Below are positions 40,216 through 48,070 of a stretch of 64,000 nucleotides of DNA, in pieces (position 1 is the stretch's first letter; each line of letters begins with the position of its first letter). The notes under the pieces are model-generated. The model was not told where the DNA came from. It worked only from the letters and a program-made list of their open reading frames with translations, and did not search any database. The position numbers and the translations under genes were made by a program. The stretch comes from Streptomyces sp. NBC_00442 (GTDB lineage: Bacteria; Actinomycetota; Actinomycetes; Streptomycetales; Streptomycetaceae): NCBI RefSeq assembly GCF_036014195.1, contig NZ_CP107918.1:930001-994000 (forward strand). The letters are read 5' to 3'.

Positions 40216-40320
40216 TCAGGGCGGGGAGGAGTAGCCGCACGAGTGGCAGATCTTCCATCCGTCCTGGCTCACCGCAAGGACTCCTCCGCACCGCGGACAC
40301 TGCTCGGAGTGCATGGTCAC
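40216..40320 (-). CDS. micro zinc-ribbon protein, 34 residues
   Basis: From GTG 40320 the frame reads MTMHSEQCPRCGGVLAVSQD and then GWKICHSCGYSSPP. Two CxxC knuckles 15 residues apart form a rubredoxin- or zinc-ribbon-like knot. GGGGAGGGG lies directly upstream of the GTG. It is 44 bp from the downstream gene and probably co-transcribed with it. Its codon bias and perfect knuckle spacing argue for a true gene. Function is unknown; such proteins bind zinc and often nucleic acid or protein partners. Confidence 0.72.
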   Translation of the reverse strand: MTMHSEQCPRCGGVLAVSQDGWKICHSCGYSSPP

Positions 40321-40439
40321 GGCACCCCTCCCCTCTGGTGCCCGATGCCTACCCCCGTGGACGCTGGTTTGCGCGCGGGGAGATTTAGGCTCGTCATGAA
40401 CAATCGCTGACGACCCCCGTACAGCGAGGAGAGGATCGC

Positions 40440-41210
40440 GTGCCGGTGGAGGTCACCTGGTGGGGTCACGCCACCTGCACCATCGAGGATTCCGGCGTGA
40501 GGCTGCTGACCGATCCGCTGTTCGCGCGGCGCCTCGCGCATCTGCGCCGGCGCCGTGGCGCGCTCCCGGGGCCGCGCGCCGCGGTGGCCGACGCCGTGCT
40601 GGTCTCGCACCTGCACGCCGACCATCTGCACGTGGCCTCCCTCGCGCGGCTCGCCCCCGGCACCCGGGTGATCGGGCCGGCCGGCGCGGTGCGTTCGGTG
40701 CCCGCACTGGGGCGGCTCGGCCTGCGCGTGACCGAGGTGCGGGCCGGCGACGTCGTCGAGGTGGGAGCGGTTCGGGTACGGGCCGTGCCCGCCCGGCACG
40801 ACGGGCGCAGGCTGCCGGTCGGGCCGCGCCGCTGCCCCGCGCTCGGCTACGTCGTGGAGGGCGAGGCCCGGACCTACTTCGCCGGGGACACCGGGCTGTT
40901 CGACGGCATGGCGCAGGCGGTCGGGCCGGTGGACGCGGCGCTGCTTCCGGTGGGCGGGTGGGGCCCCGGGCTCGGGCAGGGCCATCTCGACGCGGGGCGC
41001 GCGGCGCAGGCACTGGCCGCGCTGGGAGCGCTCTCAGCCGTGCCGGTGCACTACGGCACGTACTGGCCGGTCGGCATGGACGGCGTGCGGCCGCACGAGT
41101 TCCACGCCCCGGGCGAGGAGTTCGTACGGCAGGCGGCGCGGCTCGCTCCGAAAGCCGCGGTGCACCGTCTGGAGCACGGCGAGAGCGTGCGTCTGGAGGC
41201 CAGACGATGA
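40440..41210 (+). CDS. MBL-fold metallo-hydrolase
   Basis: A 256-residue enzyme of the UlaG/RomA-like branch. The zinc motif HxHxDH is SHLHADHLH, with further ligands in ARHDGRRLP, YFAGDTGLF and VPVHYGTYWP. The N-terminus EVTWWGHATCTIED fits the family. Substrate unknown; relatives hydrolyse lactones or N-acylphosphatidylethanolamine-like lipids. The GTG at 40440 has GGAGAGG upstream. It overlaps the DedA gene by ATGA. Confidence 0.9.
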   Translation: MPVEVTWWGHATCTIEDSGVRLLTDPLFARRLAHLRRRRGALPGPRAAVADAVLVSHLHADHLHVASLARLAPGTRVIGPAGAVRSVPALGRLGLRVTEVRAGDVVEVGAVRVRAVPARHDGRRLPVGPRRCPALGYVVEGEARTYFAGDTGLFDGMAQAVGPVDAALLPVGGWGPGLGQGHLDAGRAAQALAALGALSAVPVHYGTYWPVGMDGVRPHEFHAPGEEFVRQAARLAPKAAVHRLEHGESVRLEARR

Positions 41211-41854
41211 TCACGGGCGGGGCCCTCGCACTGGCTTTCACGGTGACACCCGAGTCGACGCAGCAGGCCGCCGGCTACCCGACGCTGTTCGTCCTAGTCG
41301 TGCTCGGATCGCTGCTGCCGGTGGTGCCCACCGGGGCGCTGGTGTCGACGGCCGCGGTGGTGGCCTTCCACCAGACCGCCTGGTTCTCGCTGCTGCTGGC
41401 GTTCGGGGTGGGTGCGCTGGCCGCCTTCCTCGGAGATGTCGCGCTGTACTGGCTCGGGCAGCGCGGGGTGCGGTCGAAGAACGGCTCGCGCCTGCTCGCG
41501 ACGTTGCGCGACCGGGCGGCGCCGGACCACCTGGAGCAGGCCAGGCGCAAGCTGGACGACCACGGCGTGGTGGTACTTGTGCTGTCACGCCTGGTGCCGG
41601 CCGGACGCATCCCGGTCATGCTGGCCTGCCTGCTCGGGGACATGCCGCTGCGCACGTTCGTGCGGGGCGACATCCCGGCCTGTCTGGCGTGGACGGGTGC
41701 GTACGGCCTGATCGGCATCCTCGGGGGCTCACTGTTCGACGAGCCGTGGAAGGGCGTCGTGGCGGCCGTGGCGCTGACCCTCTTCATCAGCGGGGTGCCC
41801 GCGGGGTGGCGGCGACTGCGGCGGGGACGGGTGGCGGCGCACGACGGCGGCTAG
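41207..41854 (+). CDS. DedA-family membrane protein
   Basis: A 215-residue protein with five to six membrane segments. The family core GDVALYWLGQRGVRSK and the re-entrant motif VLSRLVPAGRIPVMLACLLG are present. DedA proteins flip undecaprenyl phosphate or phospholipids across the membrane. The start overlaps the MBL hydrolase stop, so the two are coupled; a lipid-metabolic link between them is plausible. An exact dispersed palindrome begins two bases after the stop codon. Confidence 0.9.
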   Translation: MITGGALALAFTVTPESTQQAAGYPTLFVLVVLGSLLPVVPTGALVSTAAVVAFHQTAWFSLLLAFGVGALAAFLGDVALYWLGQRGVRSKNGSRLLATLRDRAAPDHLEQARRKLDDHGVVVLVLSRLVPAGRIPVMLACLLGDMPLRTFVRGDIPACLAWTGAYGLIGILGGSLFDEPWKGVVAAVALTLFISGVPAGWRRLRRGRVAAHDGG

Positions 41855-41856
41855 CC

Positions 41857-41868
41857 GAGAGCGCTCTC
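41857..41868. repeat. dispersed palindrome GAGAGCGCTCTC, exact copy 7
   Basis: Begins two bases after the DedA stop codon. Confidence 0.9.
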
Positions 41869-41988
41869 ACGGGGGGGGCGTGCGTGCTCGCCGGGCGAGC
41901 GCCGGGCCGGGGCCGGGGCCGTGGCCGGGAGGGGGTCGCGGCCGGGGCGATGTGGGGGACGGTATGGGGACGAAGGCGGGGCCCCGGG

Positions 41989-43206
41989 TCAGCGGAGTTC
42001 GTCCAGGACCGCGGCGAAGTGGATCAACGCCTCGCGTACGTGGGGCAGTTGGAGGGGGTCCGCCGCGGCGAGGGAATCGAGTCGCTCGTCCGGGGTCGCG
42101 CCGAGCAGCGGGCCGGTGGCGAGGCGCACGCGCAGGGCTCCCAGTTCGTCTCCGAAGCGATGGCCGCCGGGGGCCGGCCCGCCGAGACGGCGCGTCAGAT
42201 AATCCTCCAACTCCATGGAGTCGGTGACGCCCCGGGCGGCGAGGCCGGCGCGGAACGGTCCGAGGTCGGCGTAGAGATGGCGGCCGGCCTGGGGTGGCCT
42301 CGCCATGGCGCCCGCGGCGAGTACGGCCTGGTGGGCTGCGGCCGCGACGCGGCCGTGCAGGGCGGCCGCCTGCCGGGTGCGTTCGGCGACGGGCGCCGGT
42401 TCGCTGAGCGCGAGCGCCGCGGCCGCGGCCACCGGGGCGGCGACGACGGCGCCGAGCGCCGCGAGGATGTCCAGGGTGCGCGCCCGGCGCGGCACTTCCG
42501 TATCCGTGGCGGGGAAACGGGCCACGGCGGCGGGCCAACCCGGCGGGGTGTGCGCGCCACCCAGGTCGGCGAGGACGGTCACATTGCCGGGGCACATCTC
42601 GGCGGGGCTGAGCGGCACCGTTTCGTGGGGGCGGTGCACGGTGTCCCGCCAGGTTTCGTCGCTGATGATGTGCAGCCCTTCGGCGACGGCGGCCTCGCAG
42701 GCTTCCCGTACGGTCTCGGGCGGCGCCACGGTGGCGGTCGGGTCGTCGGCGACGCAGAGCAGCAGGAGGCGAGGCGTGCCGCCCTCGGCGCGTACCCGGC
42801 GAACGGTTTCGAGCAGGGCGTACGGGTCGGGTACGCCGCCGCATTCCGCCGGGGTCGGCACGTGGTAGGCGGGTCTGCCGAGCAGCCGGGCCTGCGGGGT
42901 CCACCACGCGGGGCACGGCCTCGGCATCAGGACGTCACCGCCGTACGCGCCGAGAAGGGCGACGAGGAGGGCCTGGGCGCCCGGGGCGGCGACGACGTGT
43001 TCCGGGGCGGTGGGCAGCCCGCGTCGCAGCCAGTAGCCGCAGGCGGCTTCGCGCAGTTCCGGGCCGCCGCCGGGCGGCTGGGGTTCGGTGTGCCCCGCGG
43101 CGGCTCCGAGTGCGGCGGCGAGTTCCGGGAGTACGGGCAGGCTGGGGCCGGGGGCGGGTGGCCCGTACCGCACCGGCCCGCGGCCTTCGGCGGCCGTCCC
43201 TTGCAT
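41989..43206 (-). CDS. class I/II aminotransferase-fold protein, apparently lacking the PLP lysine
   Basis: A 405-residue protein with the fold-type I layout: PGGGPELREAACGYWLRRGL, VVAAPGAQALLVALLGAYGG, PCPAWWTPQARLLGRP and the Asp-containing HIISDETWRDTVH. At the place of the usual S-L-S-K-x-x-x-x-P-G-W motif it reads VLADLGGAHTPPGW: Gly-Gly replaces Ser-Lys, so no Schiff-base lysine is present. The C-terminal Arg in GALRVRLATGPLLG is kept. It may be a non-catalytic or binding protein. The ATG at 43206 has GGAGGGAG upstream. A palindrome upstream may be its operator. Confidence 0.78.
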   Translation of the reverse strand: MQGTAAEGRGPVRYGPPAPGPSLPVLPELAAALGAAAGHTEPQPPGGGPELREAACGYWLRRGLPTAPEHVVAAPGAQALLVALLGAYGGDVLMPRPCPAWWTPQARLLGRPAYHVPTPAECGGVPDPYALLETVRRVRAEGGTPRLLLLCVADDPTATVAPPETVREACEAAVAEGLHIISDETWRDTVHRPHETVPLSPAEMCPGNVTVLADLGGAHTPPGWPAAVARFPATDTEVPRRARTLDILAALGAVVAAPVAAAAALALSEPAPVAERTRQAAALHGRVAAAAHQAVLAAGAMARPPQAGRHLYADLGPFRAGLAARGVTDSMELEDYLTRRLGGPAPGGHRFGDELGALRVRLATGPLLGATPDERLDSLAAADPLQLPHVREALIHFAAVLDELR

Positions 43207-43557
43207 GCCGGCTCCCTCCTCGCCCAGACCTCGGTGGGGTCCGGGGTCCTGGCCGCTGTCAGGCCCATGTGGTGCTGCGGCCCGCAGGTGATTTCGGGCC
43301 GTTCACAGTGTGAACCACACCTTCAAGCATTTATACGGAGGTTTGCCCCGATCCGCCGCTTGTGCGCTCGCGGTGTGCGCTCGCGGTGTGCGCTCGCGAA
43401 GAGGCGCGGGCAGCCCCGTGCCACCTCCCGGCGAGCGCACAGGCGGCGGACCGCGGCGTAGGAGTGCCGGCGGGCCGTCGGACCGGCGGTCGGTCGAGCG
43501 GTCGTTCGGGCAATCGGTCGGGAGGTCAGTGGTTCGGGAGGTCAGTGGTTCGGGAGG
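43207..43557. other. 351-bp intergenic region with repeats
   Basis: No gene. It holds a 15-bp palindrome (43301-43315), three copies of a 13-bp unit GTGTGCGCTCGCG at 43365-43400, and the 16-bp repeat at 43523 onward. Confidence 0.6.
43301..43315. promoter_or_regulatory. palindrome GTTCACA-G-TGTGAAC upstream of the aminotransferase
   Basis: Perfect 7+1+7 inverted repeat 95 bp before the aminotransferase start. The TTCACA/TGTGAA halves suggest an operator; the binding protein is unknown. Confidence 0.5.
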
Positions 43558-43570
43558 TCAGTGGTTCGGG
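43523..43570. repeat. 16-bp tandem repeat spanning the ANTAR gene stop codon, three copies
   Basis: AGGTCAGTGGTTCGGG at 43523, 43539 and 43555. The third copy contains the gene's terminal codons and TGA; the others repeat them downstream. Confidence 0.95.
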
Positions 43571-44268
43571 AGGGCCAGGGCGGAGAGTTCGGATTCCAGG
43601 CCCCGCCCTTTGGCGCGCACCACGGCCTCGGCGACCTCGGCGAGTTTGCGGTTGGTGCGCTGGGAGATGGTGCGCAGGATGCCGAAGGCGACGTCGGCCT
43701 CGCAGCCGAGGACGTGCATCACGATCCCGCTGGCCTGGTCGATGACCGGGCGGGAGCGCAGCGCCGCCTCCAAGTGCTCGACCTCGGCGAGCGCCGCGTG
43801 GTAGCGGCGGTCGCGGACCAGGGCGGTGGTGGTCTCCTTGGCGAGGATGCCGACGGGTCCGCGCACGATGTCCTTGAGCGATCCGGGGCGGTAGCCGTAG
43901 AGGCTGACCGTGACCTCGATGCCGGACCGGCGGTACGGGAGCGTGACGCAGGAGCGGACGCCCGACACGAGGGCCAGCGCGCGATAGCCGGGCCAGCGGT
44001 CCTCGGTCAGCAGGTCCTCGGTTTCCACGGGTTCCCCCGCGTCCAGTGCGCTCTGGATGGGGCCGTCGCCGCAGGCGAGCTGCACGGAGGCGAGGGGTGC
44101 CAGGTCGGGGTGGGTGGCGGTGATGCGGCGTTCGGGTCGGCTGTCGCCGATCGTGGCGACCGCTCCGCAGCAGGCGGGCGCGCAGCGCACCGCTTGTTCG
44201 GCGAGCAGGGAGAGCCGCCGGGCGTTGGTGGTCGCTTCGGGCTCTTGGCGTTCGGGCTCGGGCAGCAT
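43558..44268 (-). CDS. GAF-ANTAR RNA-binding antiterminator
   Basis: A 236-residue protein. The N-terminal GAF-like domain (CCGAVATIGDSRPERRITAT to VTLPYRRSGIEVTVSLYGY) senses a ligand. The C-terminal ANTAR domain has the helix LEAALRSRPVIDQASGIVMH and AFGILRTISQRTNRKLAEVA. ANTAR proteins bind paired RNA hairpins and prevent termination. The ATG at 44268 has GAGGAGG eight bases upstream. A target RNA is not obvious nearby. Its terminal LPNH and stop codon are iterated in a 16-bp repeat. Confidence 0.88.
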   Translation of the reverse strand: MLPEPERQEPEATTNARRLSLLAEQAVRCAPACCGAVATIGDSRPERRITATHPDLAPLASVQLACGDGPIQSALDAGEPVETEDLLTEDRWPGYRALALVSGVRSCVTLPYRRSGIEVTVSLYGYRPGSLKDIVRGPVGILAKETTTALVRDRRYHAALAEVEHLEAALRSRPVIDQASGIVMHVLGCEADVAFGILRTISQRTNRKLAEVAEAVVRAKGRGLESELSALALPNH

Positions 44269-44360
44269 CGCGAACACCTCCTCGTGCTGCGGTTTCCCGG
44301 GCCGCCCGGCCCGAAACGGTACGGGCCCCCGGAGCGCGGTCGAGCGGCTAGCTTTCTCCC

Positions 44361-45593
44361 ATGACGCAGACGGAAGACGACTTCGGCGACGAACTGGCGG
44401 ACTTCGTCAGACGGGTGGGCGAGCTGCGCACCGCACGCGCTCGCCCGGTCGGTGAACACTCCGTGGTCCTGGACGCGGCACTGTTCGAACTCCAGCACGT
44501 GGCCGAGCAGTTGTGGCCGCGCTATGAACGGATGGCGTCCGGATCGGGGGGCGCCTCGCGCGAGGAGCGCCAGGAACGGCTGCTGCTCAAGGCGCTGTTC
44601 CAGCGGATGCCGCTGCCGGTGGTACTGGTCGACCGGGAAACCGTCGTACGCAGACTGAACTTCGCGGCGACCGGGCTCACCGGGATCCGCGCCGGATACG
44701 CCACCGGCCGGCCGCTCGCGGCCCTGCTCACGCCCGGCGACCGCGCGGCGTTCCGTTCACAGGCGGCCGCGGTGGCGCGCGGCGAGGGCGATCGCGGGCT
44801 GATGGTGCGGCTCCAACAGCGCCCCGAGGAGGCCCTGCTGGCCACGCTCACCGCGCTGCGCCCGCCGGGCGAGCCGCAGCCGGCCGTGCTCGTGGTGTTC
44901 CAGGCGGGCAGCGCCCGGGGCTCGGCCGCCGCTCCCCCGCCGCCGAAGACGCCCGACCTCGCCGAGTCGACCGGGCACGCCGAACTCATGGATCTGATGG
45001 ATGCCATGGCGTCCGCACTGCTTCAACTCCCCTCTGGGGCGAGGGAGTCGATACTGACGCGGGCCGCGCGGGTACTGTGCGGACGGTTCGCCGAGTGGGT
45101 CGTGGCCGACCTGGTCGACGGCGGTCTGCGGCGCGTGGTCTGCCTGGGACCCAAGGGCCCCGCGGCGGCTCCTCTGCTGCACGCGATGGCCGGCCAGGAG
45201 CCCGCGAGTTGCCCGGTGGTGCTCGAAGCGGCCCGCGCCGGGAACGGGGTGCTGCAGGTGCAGCCCGAGGACATCGACGGGTTCGGACACGATCCGACGG
45301 GGACGCCGGTGCTGGCGCGCGCCGAGGTGTCGTCCCTGATGTGTGTGCCGCTGGGGGCGCCCGGCCCGGTGACGGGGGTAGTGACCCTGTTCCGGACCGG
45401 CTCCGCCCGTCCGTTCTCGATGGCGGAGGGACAGGCGGTCGATGTGATGTCCCGTCATATCGACCTGGCTATGCGGCGTCCTCATCCTGATGAGTCGTCA
45501 TCTTCTGTGCCACCCGCGGCAGTTGACGCGGAGGAGTCCTGCGCGTCTGCGTCGCCCCCTTCGTCCGCGGCCCCGCCGCCGCCGTCGGCTTAG
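44361..45593 (+). CDS. PAS-GAF sensor protein
   Basis: A 410-residue cytoplasmic protein. An N-terminal helical region, a PAS domain (LKALFQRMPLPVVLVDRETV) and a GAF domain (LPSGARESILTRAARVLCGR to VSSLMCVPLGAPGPVTGVVT) are visible. No kinase or PP2C output domain follows; homologous proteins often end in a SpoIIE-like phosphatase, so it may be a shortened member acting on the neighbouring sigma factor. The last 41 codons run antisense through the 3' end of the sigma-factor gene (125-bp overlap) and are Ser/Pro/Ala-rich. Confidence 0.8.
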   Translation: MTQTEDDFGDELADFVRRVGELRTARARPVGEHSVVLDAALFELQHVAEQLWPRYERMASGSGGASREERQERLLLKALFQRMPLPVVLVDRETVVRRLNFAATGLTGIRAGYATGRPLAALLTPGDRAAFRSQAAAVARGEGDRGLMVRLQQRPEEALLATLTALRPPGEPQPAVLVVFQAGSARGSAAAPPPPKTPDLAESTGHAELMDLMDAMASALLQLPSGARESILTRAARVLCGRFAEWVVADLVDGGLRRVVCLGPKGPAAAPLLHAMAGQEPASCPVVLEAARAGNGVLQVQPEDIDGFGHDPTGTPVLARAEVSSLMCVPLGAPGPVTGVVTLFRTGSARPFSMAEGQAVDVMSRHIDLAMRRPHPDESSSSVPPAAVDAEESCASASPPSSAAPPPPSA

Positions 45594-46548
45594 CCTTCGC
45601 CCCGGCCCGTTCCCTCGCGTCCGTCCGCGCCTTCGGCAGCTCCGCGGAGCGGACCGCCTGCCCCGGGGCCCGGCCCGGCCGACCCGCGGAGCGGACCGCC
45701 GTCGCGGTCCCGCCCACCGCGGCCTCGTCCCGTGTCGGCCGACGGCCATCGTCGCGCAGATCCCGCATGGCCTGGTCGCGCAGACGGCTGCAGCAGCGCG
45801 TGAGCAGCCGGGACACGTGCATCTGCGAGATGCCGAGGTCCTCGGCGATCCGGCTCTGGGTCATGTCGCGGAAGAACCTCATGTACAGGATGGTGCGCTC
45901 GCGCTCGGGCAGGCAGCTGAGGCCCGGCTTGACGGACTCACGGTCGACGACGATGTCGAGGGCCGGGTCGGCGCTGCCGAGCGAATCGCTCAGGCTGTAT
46001 CCGTCTGCTCCGCCCGGCAGTTCGGCGTCGAGGGAGAGCGCGCTGAAGCTGTCGATGGCCTCGAGTCCCGCCCTGACCTCGTCCTCCGTCAGGCCGGCCT
46101 GCGCGGCCAGTTCCGCGACGCCGGCCCGCTGGGATCCCGCCGTCGCCGCGATCTCCTGACTCGCCACCCGCACCCGGCCCCTCAAGTCCTGTACGCGGCG
46201 CGGCACATGCAAGGTCCACATGTGATCGCGGAAGTGCCGCTTGATCTCGCCCGTGATGGTGGGGACGGCGTAACTCTCGAACGCGGCGCCGCGCGCCGGG
46301 TCGTAGCGGTCGACGGCCTTGACGAGGCCGAGGGCGGCGACCTGACGCAGGTCCTCAAGGGCCTCGCCCCGGTTGCGGAAGCGTCCGGCGAGCCGCTCGG
46401 ACATGGGCAGCCACGCGCTGACGAGGTCTTGGCGCAGGGCGTCCCGTTCCGGCCCCGCGGGCAGCGCCGCGAGCCGTTCGAAGGCGGCGACCGTCTTCGG
46501 TGCGTCGTCGTGCGGGTGCTTGTGCTTCGCCGTGGTGTTGGTACGCAT
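45469..46548 (-). CDS. SigB/SigF-family RNA polymerase sigma factor with basic C-terminal tail
   Basis: About 359 residues. Region 2 is RFRNRGEALEDLRQVAALGL and VKAVDRYDPARGAAFESYA, followed by RHFRDHMWTLHVPRRVQDLR; region 4 is YMRFFRDMTQSRIAEDLGIS. These are hallmarks of the stress/sporulation sigma group regulated by anti-sigma kinases. After region 4 comes an unusual tail of about 90 residues rich in Arg, Ala and Lys that overlaps the PAS-GAF gene antisense. I chose the ATG at 46548; the GTG at 46593 (TTIRRTAFRELGSQ, with AAGAAGG upstream) is a serious alternative. No anti-sigma factor gene is adjacent. Confidence 0.87.
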   Translation of the reverse strand: MRTNTTAKHKHPHDDAPKTVAAFERLAALPAGPERDALRQDLVSAWLPMSERLAGRFRNRGEALEDLRQVAALGLVKAVDRYDPARGAAFESYAVPTITGEIKRHFRDHMWTLHVPRRVQDLRGRVRVASQEIAATAGSQRAGVAELAAQAGLTEDEVRAGLEAIDSFSALSLDAELPGGADGYSLSDSLGSADPALDIVVDRESVKPGLSCLPERERTILYMRFFRDMTQSRIAEDLGISQMHVSRLLTRCCSRLRDQAMRDLRDDGRRPTRDEAAVGGTATAVRSAGRPGRAPGQAVRSAELPKARTDARERAGAKAKPTAAAGPRTKGATQTRRTPPRQLPRVAQKMTTHQDEDAA

Positions 46549-46846
46549 CTGCGATCCCAGCTCCCTGAAAGCGGTGCGGCGGATGGTTGTCACCGGGGAG
46601 CCTTCTTCGGCCGGGCACACGGGCACGCCCCGAGCGGTCCACCGCTCCCTCGGACGTGCCTCCGGTCCGAAGCACGTGCTGCGCCTGCCCTCGGTTCGCG
46701 AGGCCAAACGGGGATTGTGCCGAAGCGGCGAAGATTGTGTCGAAGCCCTCGAGGAGCGGGTTTCCCCCGCTGCACACCCGGTACCCGGCGTATCCGGGCG
46801 ACCGGGCGACCGATGGGCTGATCAACAGGAACGGGGCGCCGAACTC

Positions 46847-47242
46847 ATGGCACGTTTCGTCAGGGAAGTGATGACGCCGGGCGTCGCCGCCGTGCGGCCC
46901 GACGCGTCGCTTCAGGAGGCGGCGCAGCTGATGCGGGCCCAGGACATCCGCGATGTGCTGGTCACGAGGGCGGGCCGGATCATCGGCGTGCTGACGGACC
47001 GGGACATCACCGTGCGGGCGGTCGCCGAGGGAGCCGATCCTCTGATCGTGAGCGCGCAGTCCGTCTGTACGCGGCCGCCGGTGTGCGTGGGCCCGGACGA
47101 CGAGGTGGCGACGGCCCTGTCGTTGATGCGCCGGTACGCGGTGCGGCGGCTTCCGGTGGTGGCCCAGGGGCGCCCTCTCGGCATGGTCAGCCTCGCTGAC
47201 GCGGCCGCTCACCTGGACGCGAGCCCGCGACCACCGACGTAG
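46847..47242 (+). CDS. CBS-domain pair protein
   Basis: A 131-residue protein with two CBS motifs: REVMTPGVAAVRPDASLQEA to IIGVLTDRDITVRAVAEG, and PPVCVGPDDEVATALSLMRR to LGMVSLADAAAH. CBS pairs bind adenine nucleotides. Small stand-alone CBS proteins are common near stress regulons in Streptomyces. The ATG at 46847 lacks a strong ribosome-binding site. It is divergent from the sigma factor, with about 300 bp between. Confidence 0.88.
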   Translation: MARFVREVMTPGVAAVRPDASLQEAAQLMRAQDIRDVLVTRAGRIIGVLTDRDITVRAVAEGADPLIVSAQSVCTRPPVCVGPDDEVATALSLMRRYAVRRLPVVAQGRPLGMVSLADAAAHLDASPRPPT

Positions 47243-47321
47243 ACCGTCCCACGCCCACGCCCTCGCCCCTCGCCCGCGACCGCGACCGGGTACCCGCGTG
47301 CCTTTCGGGTACCCGCCTGCC

Positions 47322-47978
47322 ATGACGTACTCGAACTGGCACAAGCGACTCGGCGCCCGGGACCGGGCGCTCTTCGACTTCGCCGCCACCAGTCACTGGC
47401 CGGCCGCCGAGGCCGTGCTCCCGCGGCTGAGCCGGGCCGCCAACCACGGTGTGCTCTGGTTCACGGCCGCTGCCGCGCTGAGCGCGACCCGCTCGCCGCG
47501 CGCCCGCCGAGCGGCCGCGCGGGGCGTCGCCTCGCTGGCGCTGGCCTCGCTGACGGTCAATACCGTCGCGAAGCACGCGGTGCGCCGCGACCGCCCCCTG
47601 CTCGACGCGGTGCCGCTGGTACGCCAGTTGAAGCGCCACCCGATCACGACGTCGTTCCCGTCCGGGCACTCCGCGTCGGCCGGCGCCTTCGTGACGGGCG
47701 TCGCCCTGGAATCGCCGGCCCTGGGTGCCCTCCTGGCCCCGGTCGGCATTTCGGTGGCGGCTTCCCGCGTCTACACCGGGGTGCACTATCCGGGCGACGT
47801 ACTGGCGGGCGCGGCTCTGGGCGTGGGCGCGGCCTTCGCGGTGCGCGGGCTCGTCCGGAAGACCCAGCGCGGTGCGGACCCGTCCTGGGGATGTGACGCG
47901 GCGACGGAACCGGCGACCGGCCGGCGGCGCCCCCGGCACGACGCGCTGACCGCCCGCCGCCCGGCGGCTCGCCGCTGA
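47322..47978 (+). CDS. PAP2-family membrane phosphatase
   Basis: A 218-residue protein. The phosphatase motifs are KHAVRRDRPLLD (K-x6-RP), PSGHSASAG and SRVYTGVHYPGDV, all complete. Hydrophobic segments surround them. It may dephosphorylate undecaprenyl pyrophosphate or phosphatidate. The ATG at 47322 is preferred over an upstream GTG. Two copies of GGGTACCCG lie just before it (47288-47296 and 47307-47315). A very strong terminator follows. Confidence 0.88.
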   Translation: MTYSNWHKRLGARDRALFDFAATSHWPAAEAVLPRLSRAANHGVLWFTAAAALSATRSPRARRAAARGVASLALASLTVNTVAKHAVRRDRPLLDAVPLVRQLKRHPITTSFPSGHSASAGAFVTGVALESPALGALLAPVGISVAASRVYTGVHYPGDVLAGAALGVGAAFAVRGLVRKTQRGADPSWGCDAATEPATGRRRPRHDALTARRPAARR

Positions 47979-47999
47979 GCCGGATCGCCGGCTCGCGGG

Positions 48000-48059
48000 A
48001 AGGGGTAGCGGTTCGGGGCCGGAGCGACACGTCGCTCCGGCCCCGAACCGCTACCCCTT
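48000..48059. terminator. bidirectional terminator, 29-bp perfect stem
   Basis: The arm at 48000-48028 pairs perfectly with 48031-48059. It separates the PAP2 gene from the convergent end of the gas-vesicle cluster. Confidence 0.92.
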
Positions 48060-48070
48060 ACGGCGCGCGT

